Below are positions 32,124 to 43,779 of a stretch of 64,000 bases of DNA, in pieces. How positions within the stretch are numbered: position 1 is the first letter of the stretch; each line of letters opens with the position of its first letter. The DNA lies in assembly GCA_029168955.1 (NCBI GenBank), contig JAPDOI010000901.1, forward strand, positions 62,001-126,000, read 5' to 3'. The stretch is from Aplectana chamaeleonis. Lineage: Eukaryota; Nematoda; Chromadorea; Rhabditida; Cosmocercidae. The notes beneath the pieces were generated by a model. It worked only from the letters and a program-made list of their open reading frames with translations. It was not told where the DNA came from and ran no database searches. The position numbers and the translations under genes were made by a program.

Positions 32124-33467
32124 TCAAGGAGCCACAGTTGTTGAACTATAGAGATCCGTAGACAAGTCCGTAACTATGCGCTCCTTGTCCACTCTTGCAG
32201 TTCTAGATCTTCCATGCTTGTCCTTCAAACAAGTCGTTACGGCTTGGTAGTCTGCGAGATCGTACCGACAACGTTTTAGACTCCGTCCTTGAGCTGCGGC
32301 TAAAAGCAGCTCACTTTTACGGTGCTGCCTGATGGACTCCTTTACTGCTGAGCGACAAGCCTTATTAACGACAGTCTTTTCCAGATGTGATATTGTTGGA
32401 CCTATTCTCTTTTCACCGCGGTGTTTGAGAAGTTCCAAAGCCGTAGGATTAAACCTTTCCTTTCCGGGCTGTCGACCTTCCACTGACACCTTCCCACATT
32501 CAAGTAGACCTTTAACGAGCTCCCCAAAGTCTGTTGTGGGATCATCCGCCAACCTCCAAGGATAGCCGTTAATCGCTGCTTCCATTACAGCTTCCTTGTA
32601 CCTGGGAAAACGAACAAGAGCGCGTCGATGTGTATCCCTTTTGAAGATTCGATTATTCAGGCAAATCTTTGCTCCAAGCCGTCGACGATCGGATCCATTG
32701 TGAAAGGACGGCACCACACCAGTATCGATTAGACTCCACCTTTGATTTGTCAGCACATGGTCCAGCTCCGAGTGTGTCTGTCCGTTGAGGCTCTCCCATG
32801 TCCATCTCCTGTGTTGTTTCTTCTCAAAAAGAGAATTCTCGTGGAACAGATTGCAAGATGACAGTAGATCCAGCATGCGAAAACCGTTGTTGTTTCTGAT
32901 GCAGTTTCCGTGATGGCCAAGCCTCAAACTGCCGTCATTTGCGTTGCCCAGAGTTGCATTGAAGTCTCCACAAATGAACGTGTCGTAAGACTTTTCAGTT
33001 CCAGCATGCTGCCTCAAGTTCACAGTAGAAGTTATCTTTCTCCTCATCTTCGGCCACATCTGTTGGTGCATAGGTGTTCGCGATGGAGATAAGGGTTCTC
33101 TGCTCAGTCCTCAATCGTAACACAGCTAAACGGTGACCCAGAAATTCATGCGAGTGGACGACGGGCTCAAAACCAGGATGAACTAGGAACCCAACTGCTC
33201 CAATATTCTTAGCAGCAACCTGCTGTCCCATTACGATCAGTTCTCCTTCATTCGTCTTCCTCGTGTACGCTTCTTTCACTTTCGTTTCCTGCAAGCATAT
33301 AACGTCATACTTAATTTTTCTAGACTGATGTATGAGAATTCTGAGATCTGCGTCCGATGCGGCTGTTCGACAGTTGTACGTGCAGATGCATAGACATTGT
33401 CCGCGTTGGGTGTGGGAACTTCCAGTGACGCCCCGTCCTGTTCCTCGTCCGTCCTCGGTAGAGGCAT
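32124..33467 (-). pseudogene. RTE apurinic-type endonuclease domain and linker
   Basis: The domain nicks target DNA to prime reverse transcription (known for RTE/APE endonucleases). Three overlapping frames carry it. The N-terminal part has the metal-binding glutamate in QETKVKEAY, then GFLVHPGF, RLAVLRLR and ANTYAPTD. The long frame (32124-33071, 315 codons) has ICGDFNATLG (catalytic D and N), RRWTWESLNG, SELDHVLTN, and then GSDRRRLGAKI where family members have S-D-H. The catalytic His is thus an Arg, a one-base change from CAT/CAC to CGT. The rest of the frame is the linker to the reverse transcriptase. Frameshifts near 33060 and 33290 separate the parts. Confidence 0.88.
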
Positions 33468-33780
33468 CTCCGGGCGTCGTGGGAGAGCATATCCGATTTG
33501 TCGAATGTAGAAGCCAGGTTTGTGGTCTACTTACTCCCAGAGTGCAGAGCCGGTGCTATCGGGAGCCGCCAGTTATCACATTAGTAAAACTGATGCTACG
33601 TCGAACTGCGTGACCGTTTGTGCCGTTGGCCATTTCACAGGACAAATCCTGATAAATATTCACCCCTTCACCACGAGTCATTTCCTCAGGAAAAAAAAAA
33701 CATCCAATCCTCACCCGCGGATGGCGCGGCGGATTAAATCTCACCATCGGCTGACGGTATGGTAAGCCGATCAGATGCGC

Positions 33781-36011
33781 TCTTTTCTCGGCCTGATTCG
33801 ACTAGCGGGCCGGCGCACGCCACCGCCGCGGGTAAGATTTGAATGTTTCTTTCTCGAGGAAGCAAGCCACGGACCTAGCTTTACACTGAAAAGTTTTCAA
33901 TTTGATCATTGGGAAGTGCTTATGCCAGGTGATTATGGCTCATTCGGATGAGGGAGATAACTATCCAATCACGACTCTGTGTTGGCCGTGCGGTGTAACA
34001 TCATAGTATCCCGATGACTATAATATTTCAAAGACTAGAGGTTTGTATCCTTCCTTATTCTTATTTATTCATTTAAAATCGTTGTAAAAGAAAATCGTGT
34101 GAAAACATGGATAATATTCAACAAAAAATAAGAATGGCTAAAGTCATCATGAGAGACACGACTTTGCTGAAATTACGAGATGAAGACATAAGATAATCAC
34201 CGCCTAAGTAGTTTGTTTTTGATGCAGTGTCTGTACACTACCGCTTGTTGGATTTGGTCAGAAAGGGCGCGAGGACGCGTTTTTGCGTCTGTTCAATCCT
34301 TTTTGAATTTAGAGCTTCATACTCAACTTTGTGCAAAAGTAGGGCGATATTTATGATGCGGGCGTTGAGGGGTATCCAGAGGTATAGTTGGGGCAACCAC
34401 GAAATAGATAGCTGCGGAAACCTCAGCAGCCTGCGCCGCGTAGTGTGCGCACACAAGGAAAGCGGTAATCGATTAGTGCACGCAACGGTTCCCCTTCTGG
34501 GTGGTTCTCAGCCGTCTATTCCGTGACTACATCCAGAATATAGCAAGTGTCGTGGTTTCGTTGGAAGCTATAGAAGTTTCAGAACCAACCAGCCTTCTAT
34601 ATCCGGCAGACACCGGGAAACGCAGACACAGAGGGTTGTATCCCCTCCGCCACGGTACAGTAAATACAAACCTAGCTGACTGCGATAAATCTACAGTTCT
34701 CAATTTAACTCCCACGAAGGCTATACCATATGCGCCGGGATCATGAATATCACCCTAGCTTGGCTCAAAGTTGAGTTTAGAATGGCTTGCTAAGCATTCG
34801 AAGGTTCAAAGAGGTCGTTTATCGACGAAAGCTAACCGCCATTGAATTGGTTACGAAGTTTCATTTGTACTTTGGAAGTTAGAAAATCATGTAGATAGTA
34901 GGACTGAGAGCAAGATATGGCATTCTTCACACTTGAGGGACTAAAACCGTCTACAAGAGAAGCGTATTTGTGACAAGATCGATCAGGTATCAAAGTGGAT
35001 GAAACGCCGTGTAAAGCCGCGTGGTTGAAAAAGGAATGACGATTAAGACTGCAGAAAGCCGCTCAGAAGCGTCCCAAATCAGTTTTCGCTACAATGTTTA
35101 TCATTAAAAAGCCGCTTGACACTGATTTCGTGGCAGATGTCTCGTCATCCTGTGCTTAGTATGTTGAGTTTTGTTGAAATAGTATATCAACAACACGAGC
35201 TAGATAGATGATCTAAGATTACTTCCTTGTTAAGTCGAAGGGATGATCCTTCCAGCTGATGTGCGTGTCCCAAGAAAAATCGCGTGTTCATTTGAAATAG
35301 GTATCCCTACCTCCATCGAGTAGTCCAAGAACTACAATTTGCTGCGAGACCGTACGATCATCGCACAAAACAAGTTTCGGCCTTCATTTACACGTCTTGG
35401 GGGAGAGGTTTCCTTGCCCGTATACTTGCCCTCGGCCTATCACCGGCGAGGCAGGCACAAACCTAGGCTTGTGTGAAAGGCCGACTCCGGTAAGATGAGA
35501 GAAGAATCTTCTACCAAAAAAGTCCCTAAGCCAGTATAGAATTAACGCCGCTACCGCCTTCACTCTACTCAGTATGTGTGTTTCTAGTCATTTGCTCCGT
35601 ACTTTTTCAGTTTCATCGTTTCTTCTGTCTCTTATATTTGTCATGTGGATTAGTGTGTTTTAGAATAGTTTTAAGAGTTACCACCTCAAACGAAAAACAA
35701 AGAGAGTAATTGAAACTCACCTAGTCAAAACGCGGTCAGCTTCATTTCTTTAGTTTTTGAGTACGGAATCAGGCAGCTGATTGAAGGCGATGACGACTGA
35801 ACAGTCGCAAATGAGGTGAAGATAAGCAGGTCTGAGACAACTCTCACCGAACAATTATCTCAGATTCACTTAAATTCTTATATGAAAGGATCGCCACTCC
35901 TAAGGGGCTCTTGGGTATTTCCGAGGGTACCGTTGTGATCATTGTGTTATACTTTCTAAACAGAGCAGAAGATGAAAAAATTATGCGACGCGCACCGAGG
36001 AAAATCTTTGC
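33781..36011. other. No supported gene
   Basis: About 2.2 kb with only short frames. A minus-strand frame at 34238-34456 contains LLHKVEYEALNSKRIEQTQK, which has a faint LINE-like look but no diagnostic motif. A GC-rich patch lies at 33800-33830. Confidence 0.4.
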
Positions 36012-36014
36012 GTA

Positions 36015-36150
36015 GGGGCCAAATAGAGTCCCGCCGCTCAAAGGCGCGGCAGCATGCGTTGGAGGAGAACCGATCGTGCGGCGCAGCATGATCGATACTC
36101 CTTCATTGCATGCTGCCGCGCATTTCAACGGCTGGGCTCTATTAGACCCC
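36015..36150. mobile_element. Harbinger-like palindromic MITE, family H (copy 1)
   Basis: GGGGCCAAATAGAGTC and the inverse of GGGCTCTATTAGACCCC form the ends; CAAAGGCGCGGCAGCATGC and GCATGCTGCCGCGC pair inside. Flanks are GTA on the left and TTA on the right. At 136 bp it is close to the 135-bp sister at 43160-43294. GGG(G) termini with 3-bp TTA/TWA duplications are known for PIF/Harbinger. Confidence 0.8.
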
Positions 36151-36765
36151 TTATGCGCAGTGAATTCCATGCGTGGGCTCTGTCATTTTCGGTGCACACA
36201 CAATTTCGTTATTTTTTGCATTCACTGAAGACATGCAGGTGGCCAACTTTGTGGCCTAGAGCGATTGAAGACTCTTCATAGGAAATCGCACTTGTTATCG
36301 ATTTTCAGCAAGATCGATAATCGATCTATTTTATTGATTCTAGCGAAGCCGGCTCAGTGACGAGTTTTAATGTGAAAAGTCGGGTATTCTTCTAGTTTTT
36401 GCTCCCATTTGTTTCAAAAGCCATTTTGTGCTAAGAAACGTTGTGCAATCCGAGAGAGTGATTTGCTGGGAGGGACAGACTATACAAGGTGATTAGCGAC
36501 GCTCCTGCACTGGCGTGGTTAGGTCAGGAATTTTTGTCAAAAAACCCAGCCTATTGAGGATGATTGGCTGCAAACGGCTGGGTGATCCAAAAAAGGCATC
36601 CCTAGTAAGAAAAAACTTGAACTCGATTATTAGATTTAAAATGCTTCACTGACCTCGCAACACCGTCTGAGAAGAATGTCAATGTACCCTACGGTTAGAG
36701 TTGTGCTAGAGGGCTTCACCTTTAGTCGCCTGCAAATCCCACAGTCCGTCGATGAAGATGTACTT
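36151..36765. other. No supported gene
   Basis: No recognised frame or repeat end. Confidence 0.4.
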
Positions 36766-37331
36766 TCAAGGGCAGTGTTCAAGATTGAAAGACCGTATCA
36801 TTTCTTCCGATGTTTTTTAGCCTGTGAAGAAGAGGCTCCTTGGGAAAAAAACATCACCAAAGCCTCGACTCTCAAAGAAAATCTATGTTTGTTGCGGTAG
36901 ATATTGAAACTTGAAAATGGGTTCATCGCATTGAACTCCTTAGCCTGGTATCTCTTTCTGTTTTCCTTGTGGAAAAATTTCTCCGAAAATAAGAATTTCA
37001 TGCGCAAAAAGGACTCGTCGTTACAAAGTGTGACAAGCACCAGCTGCTTCTCTTTTGGATGAACAACTCTTCTTAGGGGTGTACGGACCGATCCGAGGGG
37101 TCGTCTAATCCACGCGGGTTTCACAATCTTCCTGGCCGTTTTCATTCGTTCTCTCTTCCTTAGGCCGGGATCATACTTCTCGCGACCAGCTTTAGTCGAT
37201 TCTCATGGTAAACATTGCGTCGCGTCGCTCGTCGCTGAAAGTATGATCCCGGCCTTACGTTTCCTGGAAAGAACTGCAGCTTACGCTTCCGTGAAAGGCA
37301 AAATACCTTCCGATCGTGAACGGTGCTTTAG
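36766..37331. mobile_element. TTAA-type element, subfamily F, carrying a nested MITE
   Basis: The left end (TCAA)GGGCAGTGTTCAAGAT and the right end CCGATCGTGAACGGTGCTTTAG are inverted and diverged. Without the 92-bp MITE at 37163-37254 plus its 3-bp duplication, the length is about 470 bp, which fits the other TTAA subfamilies. Confidence 0.65.
37163..37254. mobile_element. Harbinger-like MITE, family C (copy 2), with TTA duplication
   Basis: GGCCGGGATCATACTTCTCG and GAAAGTATGATCCCGGCC form inverted ends, flanked by TTA at 37160-37162 and 37255-37257. The element is 92 bp. Confidence 0.85.
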
Positions 37332-38441
37332 AGGACTGGTTTTCACCGCTGTTTTTGTAATAATGGTCGAATAAGATCTTGCGACTCGAATTAATGCGAT
37401 GTGACTGTTTAAAATTGGAAAGCTCGTTAATCGGAAATCACTGGAGGTGCAGATTTATCGAAGGCATCAAATGCACCTCCTTTTTCTAATCACAGACAAC
37501 ATGAGGTTGACAGATTGAGACAGTCGAACTATGCTAATCATCCAGCAAACAGTTTTCAGTCACCGTTCGCTGAAGCCTGAGGTTAGCAGTGTCATACCAC
37601 GGTGTGGAGCCGCTAGATTTCTTGTACGATTAAACACATGAATCAAATGCAAGAGCGGCATGTGGTACTGTTGTTTTCATAATGAACGTGTTACTGTGAG
37701 AGTCATTTTACGACGCGTTTCCGGATACAATCTTTTAACAGGACAAATAATACCTCAATTGTACTAGACTTCAATATGTAGGAACTAAGGGCATAATCAG
37801 TTCCTGTCTATGAAAAGTCTCCTACTACAATATTATGAGTGGGCGGGCTGAAAAAATATCGACGGGAAACACATAATTAGGATTCACACCGTATGCCACG
37901 AAACCTAGGCTGGGATTCATGAACGCAACACAAGGGTTACAGATTGGTTTGCCTCCGGAAATTGTGGGCTGTTTTCGAAGCAAACCCAACTGTAGCCCAT
38001 GGCTTGCCGATCATGTATCCCTGCCCTAAAGGCAAGGCTTGCATGCTCACGAACAAGTAACCGCTGTGTGTCCGCTCACCACTAATTGACGAGATCTCTA
38101 TAAATGCTTGCTTTGTCGTCTTTTGTTTTACTCTTGGAGCACAGTACAATCTAGAACTGGCTTTTTAGATTTTTCGCTTTTCTTCAAGACTATTCCACAC
38201 TGATTCCAACTGTGCTGCGCGTGAAGCGTGCAGCTGATTTGGTTAAGTATTGCATATGCGCTAAACCTGATCCCAGAATCTTTGTTTGGAAGAAGCTTCA
38301 AACTTGGCACTCTCACAGAGTGTAGAGCAGATAGGGTTATTTACATTGCCCTAGTTTCAGTTTCGAAAAAAATCTCGTCGTTGCTTCCGAGATATCAAAG
38401 GATTAGTGGGACCTAAAATTTGTGTCCTAGTCCGACATAGA
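37332..38441. other. No supported gene
   Basis: Short frames only. AAATGCTTGCTTTGTCGTCTTT at about 38102 loosely recalls GAATGCTTGCTTCGTCGTTC near 1857; the significance is unclear. Confidence 0.4.
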
Positions 38442-38560
38442 TCCTAGTGATACTTTGCGCTTCCTATTGAAGGTTGGCGCAAACTCGGATCCATATGCCA
38501 TAACACAGGTGCACCGAGTTCGCACCAACCTACAATGGGGAACGCAAAGTGTCGCTAGGA
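38442..38560. repeat. Hairpin element, family P (copy 3)
   Basis: TCCTAGTGATACTTTGCG and GAAGGTTGGCGCAAACTCGG on the left pair with the inverse of CCGAGTTCGCACCAACCT and CGCAAAGTGTCGCTAGGA. Confidence 0.75.
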
Positions 38561-38604
38561 CCCATTACGACTTTGTGTGCGTTTGTATGAAGAAATTTCA
38601 ATGC

Positions 38605-38835
38605 CGATCAACACCCTTCTAGCACTTATTGCACGGGATGCGGCAATGGGTGGTGATTATAGATGGTTTTGGGCCACTAAGTTCGGGGATCGAACTCATT
38701 AATCGATGTCGATCAACAATGTTGATTTTTGCGCTTATCGCACAAAATGCGGCAATGAGTGTTGATTATTAACGTTTTCGGGCCCCCACGTTTGAAAATT
38801 GAACTTGACACACAATATCGATCAATATTATCGAT
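38605..38835. repeat. Diverged 105-109 bp tandem duplication
   Basis: CGATCAACA, GCACGGGATGCGGCAATG and GATCGAACTC recur as CGATCAACA, GCACAAAATGCGGCAATG and TTGAACTTG about 107 bp later; a third partial start lies at 38819. Confidence 0.65.
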
Positions 38836-39110
38836 TAATCACAGAAAGTGACCTTATCGACACTGTCATTCGTGAACAGGGGTATGTAGAGTTCGTACAA
38901 CAATTTTAGTCTAATGAATGAATGAGGCTGCGACGGTAGACCATTCGCGCGAATTGAAACCCAATTCTCCAGTGGGCCGCCAACTTCGCACGGCCAGCCG
39001 CCTGGTCCATGCGTCAGACTAAATCGGAAACGGAAACCATAAGCACATAAGACTGTAATTCCTCTCTTTTTCGAGGAAGGAAACCTTTCTTGGATTTAAG
39101 CGAGTATTTT
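38836..39110. other. No supported gene
   Basis: No feature recognised. Confidence 0.35.
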
Positions 39111-39870
39111 AACTGTTTTGCTTGGCTACAAAAGTGTTATGATTTTCATTTAAGCAATTGTGAGGATCTCGTTGAAAGAAGTGAAGTACTTGATAGGTAT
39201 GACTGGACAGGCGATTCAATTCGGACGAAACGCTAAAGGTTCAATGAAGTAATGGAGCAATGATTTGGCTGCGCAATCTTCACTAAACAGCAGATGTTGG
39301 GTGTAGCATTGGAAAGCCAAACCACGCGTGTGCCACAAACACATACATAATCTTACTTACAATTATTTTGTTTGACGTCATTTGTATAAGCACACAGTGT
39401 GATGTTATTTTCATTTTCATTTAATAATGTGGAGAAAACCTAAACAGGCAGCAGCGACTGTTTATCCATACGTGTTCCATCTCATTGTTTCGCAAGTGGA
39501 AATGCTCTACGAGTTTCAACAAGTTTCAACTTGTCAACTTCCTGCGTATTCAGTGCTATAAACGATGTGGATAAACGGTCGCTGCTGCCTGTTTAGGAGG
39601 CCCCAATAATGTGCCTCAAATAATAAATAGTGTTAATGCGATTCATTATTTATTCAGTAGCGAACATATAGCCATAAAAAAATTTAGCAAGGTTCGAGAA
39701 TCTCTGTTAACAAATATTTATCTAGGTGTAAGCCATGACCTCATCTTTCAATTTGCAAACTTAGGCATAAAGCATTAGCTTCACTTCAAAAGAGACGGGC
39801 GTGAATTGGTTTTTTAATGCTACATCCAGTTGCTACATCTACATCCATCCAGTGCTACAAGTGCACAGCC
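39111..39870. mobile_element. Long-TIR element, family M (copy 2), interrupted
   Basis: Aligns with 10301-10982 through AACTGTTTTGCTTGG, GTGAGGATCTCGTTGAAAGA, GTAGCGAACATATAGCC and the TAAGCATTAGCTTCA region. A foldback element (39439-39597) lies inside. The right terminal repeat appears incomplete. Confidence 0.65.
39439..39597. mobile_element. Foldback element, family R (copy 1)
   Basis: CCTAAACAGGCAGCAGCGAC and TTTATCCA on the left pair with TGGATAAACGGTCGCTGCTG and CCTGTTTAGG on the right. The copy at 47842-48003 has the same outer ends. Confidence 0.85.
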
Positions 39871-39904
39871 AAATTATTGGTCAACTATTTTCCCAGAATA
39901 GAGA

Positions 39905-40200
39905 GGTGGAATCATGGTGGACAAGTTTTCCGAGACTCGTATATTCCGTTGATCGCAACCAATTTAAGCAAGCGGACTTGAGTGAAGAGAGAGGTCGAGG
40001 ATGAAGGGAAGAGCAGCGTTTTTGATAGGAAATCATCGCTAAGCTCGTCACGGTTGAGCTCGATATGTTGTTTCGTGGGCGTGCAAAGGTGGCTTCCCAC
40101 TGTGGTGGAGCCAGAGTGGCTTCTCCTTATATCTTGCTTATTCGGAAGAATTTAGAGCTCGCGCTCGGCGGGTGTTACACAGGGTGGGTATACTTCGCAA
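39905..40200. mobile_element. Fragment of a TTAA element, subfamily A/B
   Basis: GGTGGACAAGTTTTCCGAGA, GACTTGAGTGAAGAGAGAGG and GATAGGAAATCATCGCT follow the interior of subfamily B, and TTATATCTTGCTTATTCGGA follows subfamily A. Neither terminus is present. Confidence 0.6.
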
Positions 40201-40292
40201 TATGTAGAAATAAGATTGTAGAGAGCGGCTCGGTCCGACCTTTGGCCGACTGTGACGGGGTCTTAGTGTTTAGCGCCCAAAATAACCAACCT

Positions 40293-42008
40293 GGGGCCGG
40301 ATTCATCAAAGCGGCAGTGCTGGTAACGCTATCCTGTGGTTGCTCTACCCAAGGTAGATTGCTACCCTAACCATCACATTGTGATTCACGAGCGCAATGC
40401 TACCATGGGTAGCGCTACCAAGCAGTTACGCCTGAAAGCGTGATGTGTGTGGCGACGCAGCCGTGTTTTACAATCCACGGTTATAGCACATCGCTCGTAG
40501 TTGCTTTTCGAAAGCTCAAACTTTTGAAAACTAGCAAAACCTAAAGCATAAAAACAGAAAAAGCATGAAAGTATGGGAAACGTGGTGACGGCTTTCGGTT
40601 TTTTTTTGTAGGGTTTAATATTATGTTATTTAATCTGTAACATAATTTGAGTATTGAGAATGAGGACGATGTGTATATTATTCGGGACACTCGAATGATT
40701 TCGCGTCTCAAAGCTGGGTTGTGGCATTCCATAAAAGTACCCAAGGCGATGTTTCTATGTAGAAAATGTCAATATATAGCCTAGCTCCTTCATTTTGAGC
40801 CGATCGAAGTAAGGCTTATCGGGCTTATCAAGTCGAAATCTCCTTATCTCTGTTATCTTTTGCATTGACCGGCCGCTCCGCTGCTTGCTTCCCCGGACTC
40901 ATCCGAGCAAGCTAGGCTTCAACTATAAACAAACGAAGCAAGGAATCAACAGTATCAGAAACAGTTGATCCTAATTGTGCAATCATTGATTTGCCTTAGA
41001 GCTAATGCGAATGTTTTATACCTTAGATTTACCCATTTTCCGTAGTATTTAGGTTGCGCGAGAAACAGGCAGTAGATCACGGCTCTTCATTTCTATTAAT
41101 GTTTTTAGTCGGTATTTTTTTCAAATCTCATTATAGTCACTCATTCGCTCCCCTCTGGGTAGCGCTAAATTGTGTTTCGCCCGAAAATTAAAAGCTCTGA
41201 AAACCCAACTTTTGCACAACAGGAAATTTATAAGTACATATTGGGTTCGTGCAAATCTAATGGCGGTTTTCATGAAATCAAATCTTTTCATCCGAATGAG
41301 CTTTTTTCACAGCGTAATATGGCATTCAAAAGCCTATTTTTCCATCTATCTTAACTGAAAATCGAAGAATAGTCGATAATTATTGAAATAAATATTGTGG
41401 ATTTGGGGATTCGGTGTAGTTCGTAAATATGAAGTTTGGTGATTCAAAGTCATTTCGTTAAAGAGAAACTGAAAGCTGCAAAAATATTCAGTATTTAGAA
41501 CACACATCAAATCTAAATTCACAAATGATCGAGTTCTATGAGAAGAGACAAGAAGAATCAGATAGAGAAATATCAAGAACCACAAAAACAACAAAACGAA
41601 GAAAAAGTGTTTCTAAAAATCCCAGAATATTTCTGCACCAACGTAATAGTTTAAAACTAATCGAGCGTTAAAGATAAATAATGAATATTGAGAAGAGGGT
41701 GGCGGGAATTGATGGCAAGAACACAACATTTTGACCTAGTAAAGATAAAAATGTCGGAAATCCATTATAAGAGGGGCTTGAAAACAGCTGTTCAAAGTAC
41801 GAGCACGTAAATTTCGCATTAGAGCGCGAAATCTCGCCGGGTAGGGCGCCGCTGGTAAGACCATACCCGAGATTCGCGCTGGGTAGGCTTTGGTAGGTTG
41901 CTACGGTGGGTAGCAAGTTCCGTAATTCGCGTCATTCGCGCGAATCTCGGTAGGAAGCTACCCTTACCCAGCCTACCAGCGCTACATTTCGTTGATGAAT
42001 CCGGCCCC
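40293..42008. mobile_element. 1.7-kb TIR element, non-coding, family S
   Basis: GGGGCCGGATTCATCAA and its exact inverse TTGATGAATCCGGCCCC mark the ends. Just inside each end lie clusters of GGTAGCGCTACC-type motifs (40360-40440, 41850-41995). The interior is AT-rich with no frame above about 80 codons that is recognisable. No clear target duplication (CCT against TGG). Probably a non-autonomous DNA element. Confidence 0.7.
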
Positions 42009-42115
42009 TGGACAAATTTCGAGTGTAAGCGCATTTTTTGAGCTTTGGGCAGGGGAATGGCATTTTTCACTTTTACCGATTGTTCGTCGAGCGTCCACTC
42101 ATATCAAATAGGACT

Positions 42116-42163
42116 TTATTTAATTATTTAATTATTTATTTATTAATTCATTCATTTATTCAT
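42116..42163. repeat. ATTT microsatellite
   Basis: Imperfect TTTA/ATTT tetranucleotide run. Confidence 0.9.
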
Positions 42164-42883
42164 GGGACACAATTGGCGAAAATTGGATAGAAAAACTCTT
42201 TCAAGACTGTGTAGCGCGGATTCTAACTGGAACAGTATTTTTAACGCCGTTACAGAATAAGTTTTCTTCTTTTTACTCAGCAGACTTGGTAGAGAAAAAA
42301 ATTGTCTTCTGTTTATTTTTCAAGGCAATAAAGCTTATTCTAAACTGAAACATCGTAAAACAGTTCTGCGCGTAAAGCTACGTTGAACTCTCTCCAACAA
42401 GACGATACCCTTCTTCATGTATGGTGAGAACCCAGTCGCACCAAATCCCAATAACGATCTCAAGTATGTTTTGTGTGCTTCTGGTAATGTATTAGGTTTT
42501 TTAGATCGTAAAGCTCTATAGGGTTCTGAAGACGATGGTTTGCGCTGGATACCAGCGATGTATGGTTGCCTAATTTGAATGTTTCATTTAAAACGCAGCC
42601 AAGATTCCTGATCTAATTTACCAATCCAAGATTATCGGAATTCTCGAAAAAAATCTTCGAATTCGACTGAACAATGGTTCGTACCTCAAACTTTTGCTCT
42701 GAGACGTGGTCCACTGGGAAGACTAGTGGTGCGTGCTTGAATACAGACAGCATTCATCACAAGTGTTGTTGGGTCTTGACTTGAATACTACAGTAATCGC
42801 AAATTTCGCTAATCACTTTTCGTATTTTCGAAATTTGCGTGGGTAGATGGGAGAAGGCACTTGTTCTTTGCTTTCTCAGTTTT
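42164..42883. other. No supported gene
   Basis: No recognised frame or repeat end. Confidence 0.4.
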
Positions 42884-42886
42884 TTA

Positions 42887-43156
42887 GGGGTCGTTTATAC
42901 TTCCGCCGCCGAGCGGCGCGGCGAAGTGCATTTCCATAAGGCCTATTTTAGAGTTTCATCGCAGCGCGGCGCGATGAGATGTTTTTTGTGGGCATCGATC
43001 GATAACGCGCCGCTCGTCGATTCACATATGAATCATGAAATCGCGCCGCGGTGGAACTCTAAAAACCCCCTAATATCGATCGTGCGGTGCCGCTTGATCA
43101 ACACCGTAGGATCGCACTTCGCCGCGCAGCTCGGCGGCAGAAGTATAAACGACCCC
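42887..43156. mobile_element. Harbinger-like foldback, family H-related
   Basis: GGGGTCGTTTATACTTC and GAAGTATAAACGACCCC are exact inverted ends; pairing continues through GCCGCCGAGC and GCGCGGCGAAGTGC. TTA flanks both sides (42884-42886, 43157-43159). The 110-codon frame inside is a by-product. Confidence 0.85.
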
Positions 43157-43159
43157 TTA

Positions 43160-43294
43160 GGGGCCGATTAAACCTTTGCCGCTGAGTCGAGCGGCAACAT
43201 ATAATGGAGGTGGTCGATCGTCTGGCGCAGCATGATCGATTCTCCTCTATTGCATGCTGCCGCGCCTTTGCGCGGAGAGACTCTAATTGCCCCC
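43160..43294. mobile_element. Harbinger-like palindromic MITE, family H (copy 2)
   Basis: GGGGCCGATTAAACC and ACTCTAATTGCCCCC at the ends; CAGCATGATCGATTCTCCTC and GCATGCTGCCGCGCC inside as in copy 1. It shares the TTA at 43157-43159 with its neighbour and has TTA again at 43295-43297. Confidence 0.8.
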
Positions 43295-43297
43295 TTA

Positions 43298-43624
43298 CGA
43301 TTATTCCTTTGTACCGATAAATATTTCGCTACGTTTCTGCTTACCGTTCTTCTTCTTTGTATATTTTTGTTAATCTTAGAATTTAGCTAAACCAAATGTT
43401 GGAGAATTCGAGTTTTTGTTTTGAGAAGTCTGCAACACTGATTCATGCAATCAAGAACGTTCTGTACAATTCTAATATACGGCTATCATAAACAGCTAAA
43501 ATTTCATTTTGAAAGCGAACATAAGTATGGTTCCTCTATGAACTTTTCTCTTCCTGACGGTTATGGCAGCTCGAATGCTATTTGGAAATCCGTAAATGTG
43601 CACACCTATTGTCAGTGTCTATCA
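43298..43624. other. No supported gene
   Basis: A 75-codon frame at 43445 is unrecognised. Confidence 0.35.
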
Positions 43625-43732
43625 ATTGGAAGCTGCGCTCAGCAATTAAGCGCGAAATCACTCAATCAATAGCTATCCTCTCTTCGTTTTCCCTCGCGCG
43701 ATTGTTCCCGCCAAACAGCGTCGCGGCTTCCC
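43625..43732. mobile_element. Short MITE, family N (copy 3, inverted)
   Basis: GGAAGCTGCGCTCAGCAATT and GCGTCGCGGCTTCC at the ends; the interior ATAGCTATCCTCTCTTCG is the inverse of the other copies' interior. Confidence 0.65.
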
Positions 43733-43779
43733 CCCATCCAGTGATTGACGATAAAATTTATTAATAATTTATTCGGAAT

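Larger units (their letters stand above)
30445..33780 (-). mobile_element. Nearly complete RTE-type non-LTR retrotransposon (copy 2), inactive
   Basis: Read on the minus strand, about 3 kb encode an endonuclease followed by reverse transcriptase and an RTE C-terminal region in the canonical order and spacing. The 5' boundary is uncertain; the GC-rich sequence up to about 33780 may be 5' untranslated. The 3' end lies just after 30450. It carries several frameshifts, a MITE (31343-31516) and a local inverted duplication (31132-31173). The protein differs from copy 1 (for example TFVDYKKAFHSVE against IFMDHFKAFHSVE), so two RTE lineages are present. Confidence 0.9.

Noticed and set aside
34238..34456. 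LINE C-terminal fragment on the minus strand
   Set aside because: A few residues look LINE-like but no ordered motifs are present.
38680..38720. tRNA T-arm (GTTCGATCC on the minus strand)
   Set aside because: The seven-base loop looks right but no T-stem or other arms can be formed.
42839..43171. 110-codon ORF as a gene
   Set aside because: It coincides with a Harbinger-like foldback and has no domain.
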